Below are positions 36,629 to 45,833 of a stretch of 64,000 nt of DNA, one piece after another. This DNA is from Bog-473 sp963728845 (GTDB lineage: Bacteria > Actinomycetota > Acidimicrobiia > Acidimicrobiales > RAAP-2). The translations under genes were made by a program, and so were the position numbers. The stretch's first letter is position 1, and each line of letters starts with the position of its first letter. The notes below the pieces were generated by a model, which searched no databases, was not told where the DNA came from, and was given only the letters and a program-made list of their open reading frames with translations. The stretch is taken from positions 124,001 through 188,000 of the forward strand of contig CAVSLS010000055.1 in the NCBI GenBank assembly GCA_963728845.1. Direction: 5' to 3'.

Positions 36629-36922
36629 ATGGCGTTCGTTCAGATCATCGAGGGCCGAACAACAAAGTTCGACAAGATCCAGCGGCTCGAAGACGAGTGG
36701 CGAGCAGCGACGGAGGGAAAGCGCACTCTTCGACGCTCTATCGTCGTCCGAGACCGCACAGACCCAGAGCGACACCTGATCCTCGCGTTCTTCGACTCGT
36801 ATGAGGCCGCCATGGAGAACTCGAATCTGCCGGAGACATCCGAATTCAGTGAGAAGCAGGCTGCTCTCCTCGAGGGGCCGATGACGTTTCAGGACTTTGA
36901 CGTGATCGAGGACCGCTCGTAG
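36629..36922 (+). CDS. ABM/EthD-like small ferredoxin-fold protein
   Basis: 97 residues with AAAGGAG 6 nt before ATG 36629. It reads MAFVQIIEGRTTKFDKIQRL, then RRSIVVRDRTDPERHLILAFFDSYEAAMENSNLPETSEF and ends MTFQDFDVIEDRS. The beta-alpha-beta order and the FDSYEAAMEN helix fit the dimeric alpha/beta barrel (ABM) fold. It belongs with the genes at 35284 and 35902. No catalytic residues can be assigned. Lower GC at third positions than the backbone. Confidence 0.6.
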   Translation: MAFVQIIEGRTTKFDKIQRLEDEWRAATEGKRTLRRSIVVRDRTDPERHLILAFFDSYEAAMENSNLPETSEFSEKQAALLEGPMTFQDFDVIEDRS

Positions 36923-37157
36923 GAGCGAAACGCATCCCAGGGCTCGTCGTCATTTCGATGGCAGTCCTACGACACTCGGCAAGTCCCGCGCTTGGCATCT
37001 TGTTTTCGTCATCCCACAAGTGCCGGACAAGGTGGATCACGTCGAGGCGCGTTCATCGGTCGCAAAGACTGACGAAACACCGCAGACGATGTGGAAGCGG
37101 CGGCGGCGGGTCGTTGATCCGAGATGGACTTTCGGGGACTGTCTCGTTGTGGTGCGG

Positions 37158-38382
37158 CCTCAAGGGATCAACGCAACGCCACGGCGAACGCCTGAGATGG
37201 TGGCATCCAGCCCAGCGTCTGTCGAGGGCGTCCGTTGACCGTGCAATGGCGTTGAGCTGCTGCTGTGAGTACAAGGACAGGTCGGCGTCCTTGGGGAGGT
37301 ATTGGCGCAACAGGCCGTTCGTGTTCTCGTTGGTGCCGCGTTGCCAGGGGCTCTTTGGGTCGCGGAAGTAGACCTGGACTCCGGTGTCCACGCTGAAGCG
37401 CACGTGTTTTGCCCTGATCCCAGGGCAGTGAGTGCCGTAGGTTGGCCGGCAGGGTCAGGATCCGTTTGGCCGGGGCGATGCGCACGGCCTCGGCTCCGTG
37501 TCCGTTGGGCAGCTTGCACAACACGACGTAGCGGCTGTGGCGCTCGACCAAGGTGGCGATGGCGGTCATCTTCTTTCCGAAGATGAGGTCCCCTTCTCAG
37601 TGACCGGGCACCGCCCGGTCGGCGACTTCGGCGGGGCGCTCTGAGATCATGACCATGTTCTTGAGTTTGCCTTGGCGAATGGCGGCACTTCGTGTGTAGG
37701 CCTTGGCCCGGCGCAGGGCCCGACTACCTCTGAGGCACGCATGGAGCTCTTTGCGCAGCGCACCCCTTTCCTTGGACGAAGAGTGACTGGTAGATGGTCT
37801 CGTGAGACACCTGCATCTCCGAGTCGTGGGTGTAGGAATCAGCCAACCACGACGAGATCTGCTCGGGGGACCAGTTGTCCTCGAGCTTGGCCTCGATGGC
37901 CCGGCGCAGCCGTGGACACTGTGCCAGCTTGGTGCGCTTGGGCCGCAGCGCCCGCCGGCACGCTGCCCGATCCGCGATCAGGGCCCGATACCCCCGGCGA
38001 CCCCCATTGGCGTTCACTTTCCGGCAGACCGTCGAGGGGGCCCGGCCCAGTTCAAGGGCGATCGCTCGGATCGACCATCCGGCCGCCAGGCCACGAGAGA
38101 TCTCTTCTCGTTCGCCCCAGGACAGCCGGAGCTCAGAGCGTTCCCGGGGAGCAGGTCGAGTCCGATCGGCATCGGCAATGAACCTTCGCACCGAGAAGTT
38201 CTGCCGGCCCAGATGCCGGGCAATGCGTTTGACGGGTACCCCCGCCTCCCCGCATGTCTCAATTCGTCGTCCTCTAGGTTGTCCTCTCTAGGTCTCGCTA
38301 AATCGCCTTCCCATCCGCACACCTCCCGATCGACGACATCACCGTCCGCCGATCAGGCTGGTGTTGCAACGACCCCTTGAGG
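37158..38382. mobile_element. IS30-family insertion sequence, about 1.2 kb, decayed
   Basis: Inverted ends lie at 37158-37181 and 38359-38382. Reading from each outside end they begin CCTCAAGGG, and they match at about 19 of 24 positions. Between them is one minus-strand transposase with several frame breaks, ending 10 bp from the left end. It lies inside the tRNA-Lys island. Confidence 0.8.
37168..38280 (-). pseudogene. IS30-family transposase, frameshifted
   Basis: The N-terminal HTH reads VKRIARHLGRQNFSVRRFIADADR, followed by LSWGEREEISRGLAAGWSIRAIALELGRAPSTVCRK and WSPEQISSWLADSYTHDSEMQVSHETIYQSL. After frame changes the catalytic region continues MTAIATLVERHSRYVVLCKLP, VYFRDPKSPWQRGTNENTNGLLRQYLPKD (the third catalytic acid in NEN) and NGRPRQTLGWMPPSQAFAVALR-stop at 37168. 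The order matches a complete IS30 DDE transposase. Breaks near 37720, 37600, 37400 and 37230 make it inactive unless they are sequencing errors. Confidence 0.85.
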
Positions 38383-38522
38383 ACACAGCCGTTCATGGGC
38401 AGTTAGCGGACCACGAGTAGCTCCCGCGTCCAAATGTAGATAACGCGACCCTGAGCCGGTGAACTGGGACAGCATCGCCTGAGGCGCGCGACCTCCCACC
38501 ATCCCCCATTCAGGGGGGCGGC

Positions 38523-38765
38523 GTGGGCACCATGGGTCTCGTGACGCAGCACGAGTCGGCGAACGGCAGATGTTCGCTTTGTGGTTGTAAGAGCGAAGAC
38601 GTCACGACCGCTGAGCTCGGTAACTGGATCGTGCAGGACGGCGGGGTTTTGGTCTGTTCAGGATGCTCAAGCGATGCCGACAAAGCCGCCGCCGCTCCGG
38701 AGGCGGTCAGCAGACCGGAACGAGTCGAAAAGTTGCCGGCCAGCACCCCCCAGCCGCGGAGATGA
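38523..38765 (+). CDS. Small cysteine-rich protein, putative zinc-binding
   Basis: 80 residues at most, with alternative starts at ATG 38532 and GTG 38541. It contains CSLCGCKSEDV and, 25 residues on, VCSGCSSDADK, two C-x2-C knuckles that could hold one zinc, then a Pro-rich basic tail. No family recognised. It stands alone between the IS30 element and a convergent methyltransferase. Confidence 0.45.
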   Translation: MGTMGLVTQHESANGRCSLCGCKSEDVTTAELGNWIVQDGGVLVCSGCSSDADKAAAAPEAVSRPERVEKLPASTPQPRR

Positions 38766-38948
38766 ACCCAGGGCATACTTCGACGTGCTGATAAGACATC
38801 GTCATTTGGGCGAGGGTAGACTGCCGATGCACTCCGGCCTTGTTGCGCCCTGTCCGGCGCGCCCTGTCCGGCGTTCGGGGGCATTTAGCCCCTAGGATCT
38901 CGTGTGAATCGGTCACGAGAATAGTTGCAGGCTCACATTGGCGCTCGG

Positions 38949-39584
38949 TCAAGTAGCGGCGCTGCTGATCCGCGCCAACCACGCTTCTGCTATGGGTGGC
39001 TCAAGATTGGTGTGGAACCGTACTGGTTCGATCGATTCAATGAGCCAGCCATCAGTAAAGGCATCTCGCAGTTCGGCCTGCCGGACACGGCGGGGCCCCC
39101 AATCGCCGGGTTGGCGATCGCTGAAGCAAGCGAGCAACACGCGCCCTCGGGGCTTGACGACAGCCGCGAGTGAGGTGACGTAACGCGCACGCCGTTCGTC
39201 GTCGAACACGTGAAAGAGTCCGCTGTCGAGGACAGTGTCGAACTTTTCGTTGAGATCGGCCAGCGCCAACGCGTCCGACACCACGAAGTGTGCCGCGACG
39301 CCTCGGTCGGTCGCCTTGCGCTTGGCGATCTGGATGGCCTTGGGCGAGGCGTCGATACCCGTAGCATGCTGGCCGCGAGCGGCGACCATGAGCGTGTGTT
39401 CGCCCGTCCCACAGCCAGCGTCAAGGACGCGACCACTGATTGCGCCCTCCTCCGCGAGCACGGCGAACACCGGCTGGGGGCGGCCGATGTCCCATGGTGG
39501 CGTCCCGACGTAGCTCTCATCGAAGTCTTCGACGCTTCGGTCGACGGCCCGACCAGGAATTGCCCCGCGCGGCAGGTCACTCAT
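38949..39584 (-). CDS. Class I SAM-dependent methyltransferase
   Basis: Intact, 211 residues from ATG 39584 (MSDLPRGAIPGRAVDRSVEDF). The opening SYVGTPPWDIGRPQPVF is typical of the thiol/halide and thiopurine methyltransferase-like group. Motif I is RVLDAGCGTGEHTL, the acidic strand GIDASPKAIQIAKRKA, and VLDSGLFHVFDDERR and LAAVVKPRGRVLLACFSD follow. Substrate may be a small thiol, metalloid or halide; this is inference. Island cargo. Confidence 0.85.
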   Translation of the reverse strand: MSDLPRGAIPGRAVDRSVEDFDESYVGTPPWDIGRPQPVFAVLAEEGAISGRVLDAGCGTGEHTLMVAARGQHATGIDASPKAIQIAKRKATDRGVAAHFVVSDALALADLNEKFDTVLDSGLFHVFDDERRARYVTSLAAVVKPRGRVLLACFSDRQPGDWGPRRVRQAELRDAFTDGWLIESIEPVRFHTNLEPPIAEAWLARISSAAT

Positions 39585-39794
39585 CACCCTGACGATACTG
39601 GCGGTCTTGGTCAGGCGCACCGTATCTCCGCGCCGCAGGACCCTCGTCCCCACTTATCGGGACCAGGTTGTGTTGGCCACCTCCACGTTCCGCTCAAGCA
39701 GGGCAGTCCGGCTTACGTGATTCGGCCCCAACCCGATTGGCGTACGGGGATACCCAGAACCAAAACTACCGGCACGCGGCTGATTGCGATTCCT

Positions 39795-41178
39795 CTAACC
39801 CGCTGGGGGAATGTTCTGGTTGTTACGGAACAGATTGGTCGGGTCCCACTTGGCCTTGAGGCTCCGCAATCGAGCGTACTTCTCGGTCCCGAATCCTGAT
39901 TCGACCCGGTCTTGGCCTTCGTCTCCGAGGAAGTTCAGATACACCCGCCCGGTACTCCACGGCTTCATGGCGCCTGCCAGCTCTCTGGTGAAAGCGATGT
40001 TCTTCTCGGTATCTCCAGTATCGGCCCACATCGATAGATAGTGAATGTTCCAACGCGTCTTTGCGCTGGCCAAATGCCATCGCGTCATCGTCAACCCGCG
40101 CGATTGCGCCCCCGCCGGCTATGACAATGATCTGGGTAAGTGGTGAGACCGGTTGCGTTGCCTTGTCCACCAACGTGTCGACCGCTGCATCCGGTAACTC
40201 GTCGTAGAAATCTCCGGTCCAGTAATTGAGCATTCCTTTGGGATTGGCGGGGTCGAGAAGCTGTTGGACAGCAACATATGGCATCGGTTGCACCATGCTC
40301 ATTGCTGGGGGCCCGAATTCCAGGAGCGGTGCGAGCACTTTCGGGCCGTCTTCGACGTCGCCGGAGTAGCAGAGCACGACGCCGACCACCGGCTGGCCTC
40401 GGACCGGCTCGGGCACGAACTCCTCGGGTGGGGCACAGATGAAGGCCAAGCCGCTCCCGACTTCGTCTGGTGCCGCCAACATGAAGTCACGCCAGAACCG
40501 GAAGAGATCCCGCCCCGCCTCGGCCGGATACATGAGCAGACCACCGAAGACGATCGGACCGATTGGATGGAGCTGGAAGTGGAAGGCGGTTACCACGCCG
40601 AAGTTCCCGCCCCCTCCACGCAGGGCCCAGAAGAGGTCGGGGTTTTCGGTGTCGGACGCCACGACCTGACGCCCGTCCGCCGTGACGACTTCGGCCTTGA
40701 TGAGGTTGTCGCAGGCGAAGCCCAACTTCCTCTCGAGCCAGCCGCTACCACTGCCCAAGGAGAGCCCACCAATCCCTGTAGTCGAGACTCGCCCACCAGT
40801 GACGGCAAGTGCGTGCTCTTGCGTCGCTGCATCCAACTCGCCCCAGGTCAAGCCACATTCGGCCCGAACTGTGGCGGCCTCGACATCGATGTCGATGCCC
40901 TTCATTGCTCGCAGGTCCACGCACACCCCGTCGTCACAGACCGCCGCGCCAGTCACGCCGTGTCCCGCTCCGTAGACCGACAAGGGCAGGTCTTCCGCCC
41001 GGGCCAGGTTGACCGCGGCAGCCACATCATTGGCGTCCGAACACTGAGCTATCACCGCCGGCTCCCGGTCGATCATCCTGTTGAAGACCTTCCGAGATTC
41101 GTCGTAGCCGTCGTCGCCCGGGTGCAGCAAGGTGCCTCCGAAGCCCTCCGGAGCGTAACGATTCCTGCCAAGAGTCAT
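39795..41178 (-). CDS. BBE-type FAD-linked oxidase (berberine bridge enzyme-like; one frame break)
   Basis: About 460 residues when joined. The PCMH-type FAD domain shows NDVAAAVNLARAEDLPLSVYGAGHGVTGAAVCDDGVCVDL, with a His at the usual flavin-attachment site, TTGIGGLSLGSGSGWLERKLG and DLFWALRGGGGNFGVVTAFHFQLHPIG. The substrate domain follows. The frame breaks near 40070. The remaining part reads TRWNIHYLSMWADTGDTEKN, then RVYLNFLGDEGQDRVESGFGTEKYARLRSLKAKWDPTNLFRNNQNI, the standard BBE ending. Such oxidases act on sugars, alkaloids or polyketides. Island cargo. Confidence 0.85.
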
Positions 41179-41536
41179 GATGACCTACCTCTATCCAGGC
41201 TTTTACCAACGATCTTGACAGGGGTGATGCGACCGTTCCACCCTCACGGCATCGCTACCCGTTCTTTCCCGGTCACTGAGGCGAGAACATTTGGCTCACC
41301 GCCCATCTGCATAGTGACGAGCTGTCCCCCTTCCGGGCGAAGTGGGACAGCCTCAAATTCTGGCTGCTCACAGAGTGACAGCTTGTGACCAGCACGTCGC
41401 ATCCCAGCTCAAATTCAGAAGAGGCACAACAGCATCCACCGCATCGGAGTGGTGTGGCCTTAGCGTTGTATGCCTAGACCTAGGTCGCACATGGGATGCG
41501 ATCGAACACCCGAGCAATCGGGGGGAGGGTGAAACC
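41179..41536. other. Gene-free divergent promoter region
   Basis: 358 bp between the oxidase and a membrane protein that diverge from it. No gene seen. It holds a TTGACA (near 41214) and a small palindrome ACCTAGGT (near 41480). Confidence 0.4.
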
Positions 41537-41923
41537 ATGGATGAAAAAGGTCAAGGCTGGCTCGTCTTCGCAGCGGTAGTGCTCGGAGTTGCGGGCATCA
41601 TGCGAATCTTCGACGCCATCTGGGCGTTTCGCTATCACGGGGTGCTCCCCCAGAACTTCGAAGACGCCATCTTCGGGCACAGCCTGAAGACCTACGGCTG
41701 GGTGTACCTCATCGTGGCTATCGTGCTTATCCTCTGCGCATTCGGGGTCATGGCACGGTCACAGTTCAGCCGATGGATCGGGATCTTCGCCGGTGCGGTC
41801 ATGGCGATCAGTGCGATCTGGTGGATGCCCTTCTACCCCGTGTGGTCGCTCACGTACATCTTCGTCGGCGTCCTCGTTATCTACGGACTGTCCGCCTATG
41901 GCGGGCGCGAAGTGACGACGTAG
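41537..41923 (+). CDS. Four-helix integral membrane protein (DUF7144-like)
   Basis: 128 residues with a purine-rich GGGGGAGGG upstream. Four hydrophobic segments lie at about residues 9-30, 53-72, 80-98 and 100-118. The motif FAAVVLGVAGIMRIFDAIWAF in the first helix and FGHSLKTYGWVYLIVAIV in the second are typical of a short actinobacterial membrane family of unknown function. Intact. Confidence 0.7.
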   Translation: MDEKGQGWLVFAAVVLGVAGIMRIFDAIWAFRYHGVLPQNFEDAIFGHSLKTYGWVYLIVAIVLILCAFGVMARSQFSRWIGIFAGAVMAISAIWWMPFYPVWSLTYIFVGVLVIYGLSAYGGREVTT

Positions 41924-42182
41924 TCTCCGACGACCCGACTGTCCAACAGCGGAGTTGGCCGGGCGCCCGGCCTCGATGCCTGAATAGGGAGGGGTCAACG
42001 GGAGCCCGTGAACTCCCAGCGTGACGGAATGTCCGTAGAGGATGGTCTCCATCCCGAAGAACTGGCGCACCGGGCGCCGGGTCAGCGCCTCCCTCAAACA
42101 GCGTCGGTGGAGATCCTGCCAGCGGATCCAGGATGGCCACGAATTCCCATGCCGAAGGGCAGCGGGAAGATCCTCGCTTTCG

Positions 42183-42602
42183 CTACCGTCCTGAAGCGCG
42201 TGCGCTTTGGCGCTCGTGATCCCGCTCGCTGGCACTGATGGGCAGCATCTCAATCCGGTGGCCGTCGGGGTCGGAGATGAACACCGAATTACGTGGTGTC
42301 ATTTCGAAGGCCTCGATCCCAGCCTCAGAGAGACCAGCTACGAGAAGTTCAACATCGGCTGTATCCACGTTCAGGGCCATGTGGTTCATCTCCTCGCCGC
42401 CGTGGACGTTGCCGTCAGCCATTTCGAAGAGGTCGAGACCCTGCATTCCACAGCGCAAGAAGGAGGCCTTCATACCCGGAACGGAGATGCCGCGGTCATC
42501 GAAGCCCAGAGCTTCCATGTAGAATGTCCGGGAACGATCAAGGTCTGCGACGTGGAGCACCACATGATTGATGCCCGTCACCTTGAGGTTCGATGTACCC
42601 AT
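42183..42602 (-). CDS. VOC family protein
   Basis: 139 residues from ATG 42602 with AAGGAGGG 6 nt upstream. It shows GINHVVLHVADLDRSRTFYMEALGFDDRG, EEMNHMALNVDTADVELLVAGL and VFISDPDGHRIEMLP. The two His and the Glu near the end are metal-ligand positions. It resembles glyoxalase-I or fosfomycin-resistance type enzymes; substrate unknown. Intact island cargo. Confidence 0.85.
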   Translation of the reverse strand: MGTSNLKVTGINHVVLHVADLDRSRTFYMEALGFDDRGISVPGMKASFLRCGMQGLDLFEMADGNVHGGEEMNHMALNVDTADVELLVAGLSEAGIEAFEMTPRNSVFISDPDGHRIEMLPISASERDHERQSARASGR

Positions 42603-42804
42603 TCGTGCCCTCCTTGATTGTCGCCGCGCCAGCCTAAGGCCCAACGCCCGAGAACCTGTGCCGCACATCCGGCGGCAATGTACGGGGATATCCTGGGCCC
42701 GTCGACTTCGGCACCTCCAAAATGGACGGCGCGGTGATCTGGAAGCCGTCCAAGCGGCCAAGCCGAGACCGATCCCTCGCCCCGTGGGCGAGCTGAAGCC
42801 GCTT

Positions 42805-43267
42805 CTACCTCATTCTCTGGTCGCCCGGCTCCTCGACCTTCGCGTAAACGACATTGAAGTCGAGCTCCCAGACTTGGCCGTCCACCGATCGCTCCCAACG
42901 ACCATCAACCCTCTCGTCGTCAGGACCCGACTGACCCAAAAATCTTCCACTCTCCGGCGCCCATGCTCATCTTGCAAACGCGATGGACGCCGCGAGCGTC
43001 GGTGTAGGCATAGACATATGTATCGCTTGCATCATCGGCGGCGATGATGGTCACCAGCGGGAAAGGCGAGTCTCGAATCAACTCAGGAGGCATCGATTCG
43101 GTCTGGGCCACGGCGTCGGCGTGTTGGATGAGAAATGCCCCCCCTTCAAGCCACTCGAATACGGCCTCGGCGCGGTCCACCGGCATACCCGGTATTCGTG
43201 CTTCCATTGACCACGTTCCCACGAGAGTCTCCAGGCGATGGAGAGCTGGACTTCGTGCTTGCTGCAT
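42805..43267 (-). CDS. DUF1579-like lipocalin-fold protein (one frame break)
   Basis: Starts MQQARSPALHRLETLVGTWSMEARIPG, with AVFEWLEGGAFLIQHADA and VYAYTDARGVHRVCKMSM, the calycin-like pattern of proteins that begin L-x-x-L-x-G-x-W. Near 42937 a TTTTTGGG run breaks the frame. The other frame continues KIFGQSGPDDERVDGRWERS and ends EEPGDQRMR at 42805. Joined length is about 154 residues. Function unknown. Confidence 0.6.
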
Positions 43268-43577
43268 GGTGTCCTCTTTCTGGCTCGGGGCAGTTCCGAG
43301 TAGTCAATGCCCAATCACCGCAGCGGCCAGGCGTGTCAACTCTCGCCAAGTTCAAGGTCATTGGCCGAATGACCCTGTACAGCGGGGATTAATCACCGGG
43401 GACGAGAACAGGGGCGCGATTCTCGTCGGTACTCAGCCTCCGCCGGGGCGCGAACACACCTCTTTGAGCACCGCTCGGCTCAGCCGGTTCGCCGGAGTTG
43501 GCACCCCTTCATGTAGGGCGTTAGGGGACATCACCAAAGAACGGCGAGTGTCGGCGTTTCCCGGACGGTCCAGGTGC

Positions 43578-44410
43578 TTACTTCCGATGAAGTGCCAGAT
43601 CCAACATGAACGGGGTCGAGACCCAGCCGGAGCCACCGGACGCGGCCTCTCTGAGGGTCTGCTCGATATCGTCAACCTCTCGATCCGTTGCGACTCCCGT
43701 CTCCGTCAGTCGATCTCTCAACGCCGAGACCGCGCCAGCATGGATCATGAATCCGACTGACGGATCAGTCACGTTAAAGAACCCACCCTTGGTCACTAGC
43801 TCGAATCCAGCGTAGTTCGCCGCATCCATGAGGTTCTCAACCGCATCCCTCGCCACGCTCGACCCTTCAGCCGCTTGGTGCATCAGCTCCCAATAACGGG
43901 CGAGTGCCGGGACTTGGGGATGACTCGTGGGCGGCGGTTCACGGAGCGGTTCTTGGGCGATTAGCCAGCCACCAGGGCCGAGCAGCTGTGCAATCTGTAG
44001 GAGTGTTGCTTTCGGATCAACCTGGTGCATCAGAAACGCTCGGCTGTATGCGGGTCAAATGGACCCGCGAACACCGATGTGTCCAGAGCGTTGAGGTCCA
44101 CGATGACGACCTCGACGTTCTCGACGCCCAGCATGGTGAGCACCCAGCGAGCCCGCTCAACGGTAGGAGCGCTGAAGTCGATACCAACGACATGTCCGTT
44201 AGGGCCAACCAGCTCCGATAGGACGGCAAGTGAGCCAAGTGGCCCACACCCGCACTCGACGATTTTCCAGCCCGTCACGTCTCCGAGCCGGACGATAGCG
44301 GTGCGGGCTGATTCCGCTTGGACCTCAGCAATCAGCAACAGTCGGGCCAAGTCTCGGTCGCTTCCATCCAGGACGTAATGCTGCATCCGATTGTGCAACG
44401 ATTCGGTCAC
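43578..44410 (-). CDS. Class I SAM-dependent methyltransferase (one frame break)
   Basis: GTG 44410 opens VTESLHNRMQHYVLDGSDRDLARLLLIAE. Motif I is VECGCGPLGSLAVLSELVG, then GIDFSAPTVERARWVL and VIVDLNALDTSVFAGPFD. The frame breaks near 44052 at GACCCGCAT. The other frame gives AYSRAFLMHQVDPKATLLQIAQLLGPGGWLIAQEPL and ends MLDLALHRK at 43578. Joined length is about 277 residues, with the tail layout of polyketide/UbiE-like O- or C-methyltransferases. Island cargo. Confidence 0.78.
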
Positions 44411-44631
44411 GCGCCGCCCTCCTGTCCAAGCCCATCCAAGGCTAGGTCGCCGGAGATCGAGGGATGGCAGGCCATTGTGGTTATCTAAATCCACCGACCC
44501 GGCGACGCTGGGGACGCCCGTGCCGGACCCTCTGGCGATCACAAGGGCCACCCGAAGGGACGCATGGCGAAGGGCCACCTGCGCGGAGAACCCCTCGCTG
44601 CTGGCGATGTCCCTACGGGGGGGGTCGTTGT

Positions 44632-44976
44632 TCAGGAGGTCCAGTCGACCAGTACGTCGGGGGGCCGGCTTTCGGGTGGAGCGCCCAGGTCGACGCCAGT
44701 CAAATCTTTGACCTGGCCACGAAACCAGATTGAGAACTCCTCGCCGGAGGTAGCGAGGTCCGCGAACGCCTTCTCGATGTCGGGAGCCTCGAACCACACC
44801 AACATGAAGCTCCCCATCGGAGTCTCTTGCAGAGCCCAGGTCTCCCGGATAAGTCCCGACCTCGCCGCCTGAGCCTCAAACCCCTAGCGGCGGTCCCCCA
44901 TGCACGCGGCAGCAAAGTCCTTTCCTCCTTGTTCTTTACCGGGAAGGATCGGGAACGCGCCATTGAACACTGCCAT
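44632..44976 (-). pseudogene. ABM/DUF6176-like small protein with an internal amber codon
   Basis: ATG 44976 opens MAVFNGAFPILPGKEQGGKDFAAACMGDRR, then TAG at 44884-44886. The same frame continues GFEAQAARSGLIRETWALQETPMGSFMLVWFEAPDIEKAFADLA and ends PDVLVDWTS. Both sides belong to one ferredoxin-like fold protein of about 114 residues. The break is a base substitution in frame, not an indel, so it is better evidence of real decay than the frame breaks elsewhere. Confidence 0.65.
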
Positions 44977-45078
44977 CGTGCTCTTTTCCTTGATCGTCCG
45001 CCGTAGCACCGGAGACAGTATCAGCGAGCTTCGAAGATTGCCGCAAAATCCGCTGACCCCCAGCATGGTGGCAGCTGA

Positions 45079-45378
45079 TCACAACACAGATGGCGGACAC
45101 TTCATCCAAACGGAGAATGCCGCGCTAGTCATTGCCCAGACAACGACGGTACCGACTGCGTTGAAGAAGGAGCAGAGCGGCACTTGAACTAGAGCGATGC
45201 CGAAGATGAGACTCCCAGTTCGATTCCGGTATGCCTGAGCCACACTGTCGCCGAACAAGACCCAGCTAGGGGTGCCTGCGACCGACGGTAGTGCCGAGCC
45301 GGTCGGGGGTTGCTTGGCTGTGGAGGGCATCCCCGAAGTGCCTGATTCGTACGGTGACACCTTGAGGGCAAGCTTCAT
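45079..45378 (-). CDS. Possible small membrane protein (doubtful)
   Basis: 99 residues if real. The C-terminal half has a hydrophobic stretch (GSLIFGIALVQVPLCSFFNAVGTVVVWAM, about residues 60-88) that could make one or two membrane passes. No ribosome site or family supports it. It lies between the island's decayed genes and the right att repeat. Confidence 0.25.
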   Translation of the reverse strand: MKLALKVSPYESGTSGMPSTAKQPPTGSALPSVAGTPSWVLFGDSVAQAYRNRTGSLIFGIALVQVPLCSFFNAVGTVVVWAMTSAAFSVWMKCPPSVL

Positions 45379-45507
45379 TCGGACGCGAACGGGACACGAC
45401 GCCCTTACAACAGGCCCCTAACGGCTGTCGATGACTGCCAATACTTTCTTGGCATCTATCAGGCGCTATCCGAGTTCTTCCTGGTCATGAGCTTCCTCTG
45501 AATCTTC

Positions 45508-45544
45508 TCCGCAGGTTTCGGGTTCAAATCCCGAGGGGCGCACT
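45508..45544. repeat. attR: right copy of the 37-bp direct repeat
   Basis: Identical over 37 bp to 31725-31761, the 3' part of tRNA-Lys. No tRNA 5' half is present here, so this is the displaced end of the element. Confidence 0.9.
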
Positions 45545-45558
45545 CGATGCGCGTATTG

Positions 45559-45646
45559 GTCCGGGTGGTCCTGAACGAAAGAGGTTCGCCTGATCCTGAA
45601 CACCGGTTCGGGTGATGCTTGACACAGTTCCGGTTGATGATTGACA
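45559..45646. repeat. Four tandem, degenerate 22-bp repeats beside attR
   Basis: Units at 45559, 45581, 45603 and 45625 are exactly 22 bp apart. The last three follow CNGTTCNGNTGATNCTTGACA with a few changes. Even spacing by two helical turns suggests a protein-binding array: transposase sites at an IS end (IS21-like) or iterons. No transposase gene remains next to it. Confidence 0.65.
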
Positions 45647-45833
45647 CCTCGGCCCCACCGGCCCTTGCTCGTCGAGCCAGGGTCGTGCCGCGTCGCCCGC
45701 GCCCTTCATCTTCGACGCCAGCACGAAAGTACCCTCGTACGCCATGGGGGCATTCCCTTGGCCAGGCCGTGTCTCACCCCGCGGGTATAAGGAGATGAAC
45801 GCACCTGAGCAATACTTCACGGAGGTGGAACCG

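Larger units (their letters stand above)
31725..45544. mobile_element. Genomic island integrated at tRNA-Lys, 13.8 kb
   Basis: A perfect 37-bp direct repeat of the tRNA-Lys 3' end bounds this segment. The tRNA gene stays intact at the left end, as is usual for tyrosine-integrase elements. A decayed integrase lies right beside the tRNA. The cargo differs from the lipid-catabolic backbone: methyltransferases, ABM- and SnoaL-fold proteins, a BBE-type oxidase, VOC proteins, an HD-GYP/LuxR regulator and an IS30 copy. Several stretches (35.9-36.9 kb, 44-45.4 kb) look visibly less GC-rich than the backbone. The broken integrase suggests it can no longer excise by itself. Confidence 0.85.
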
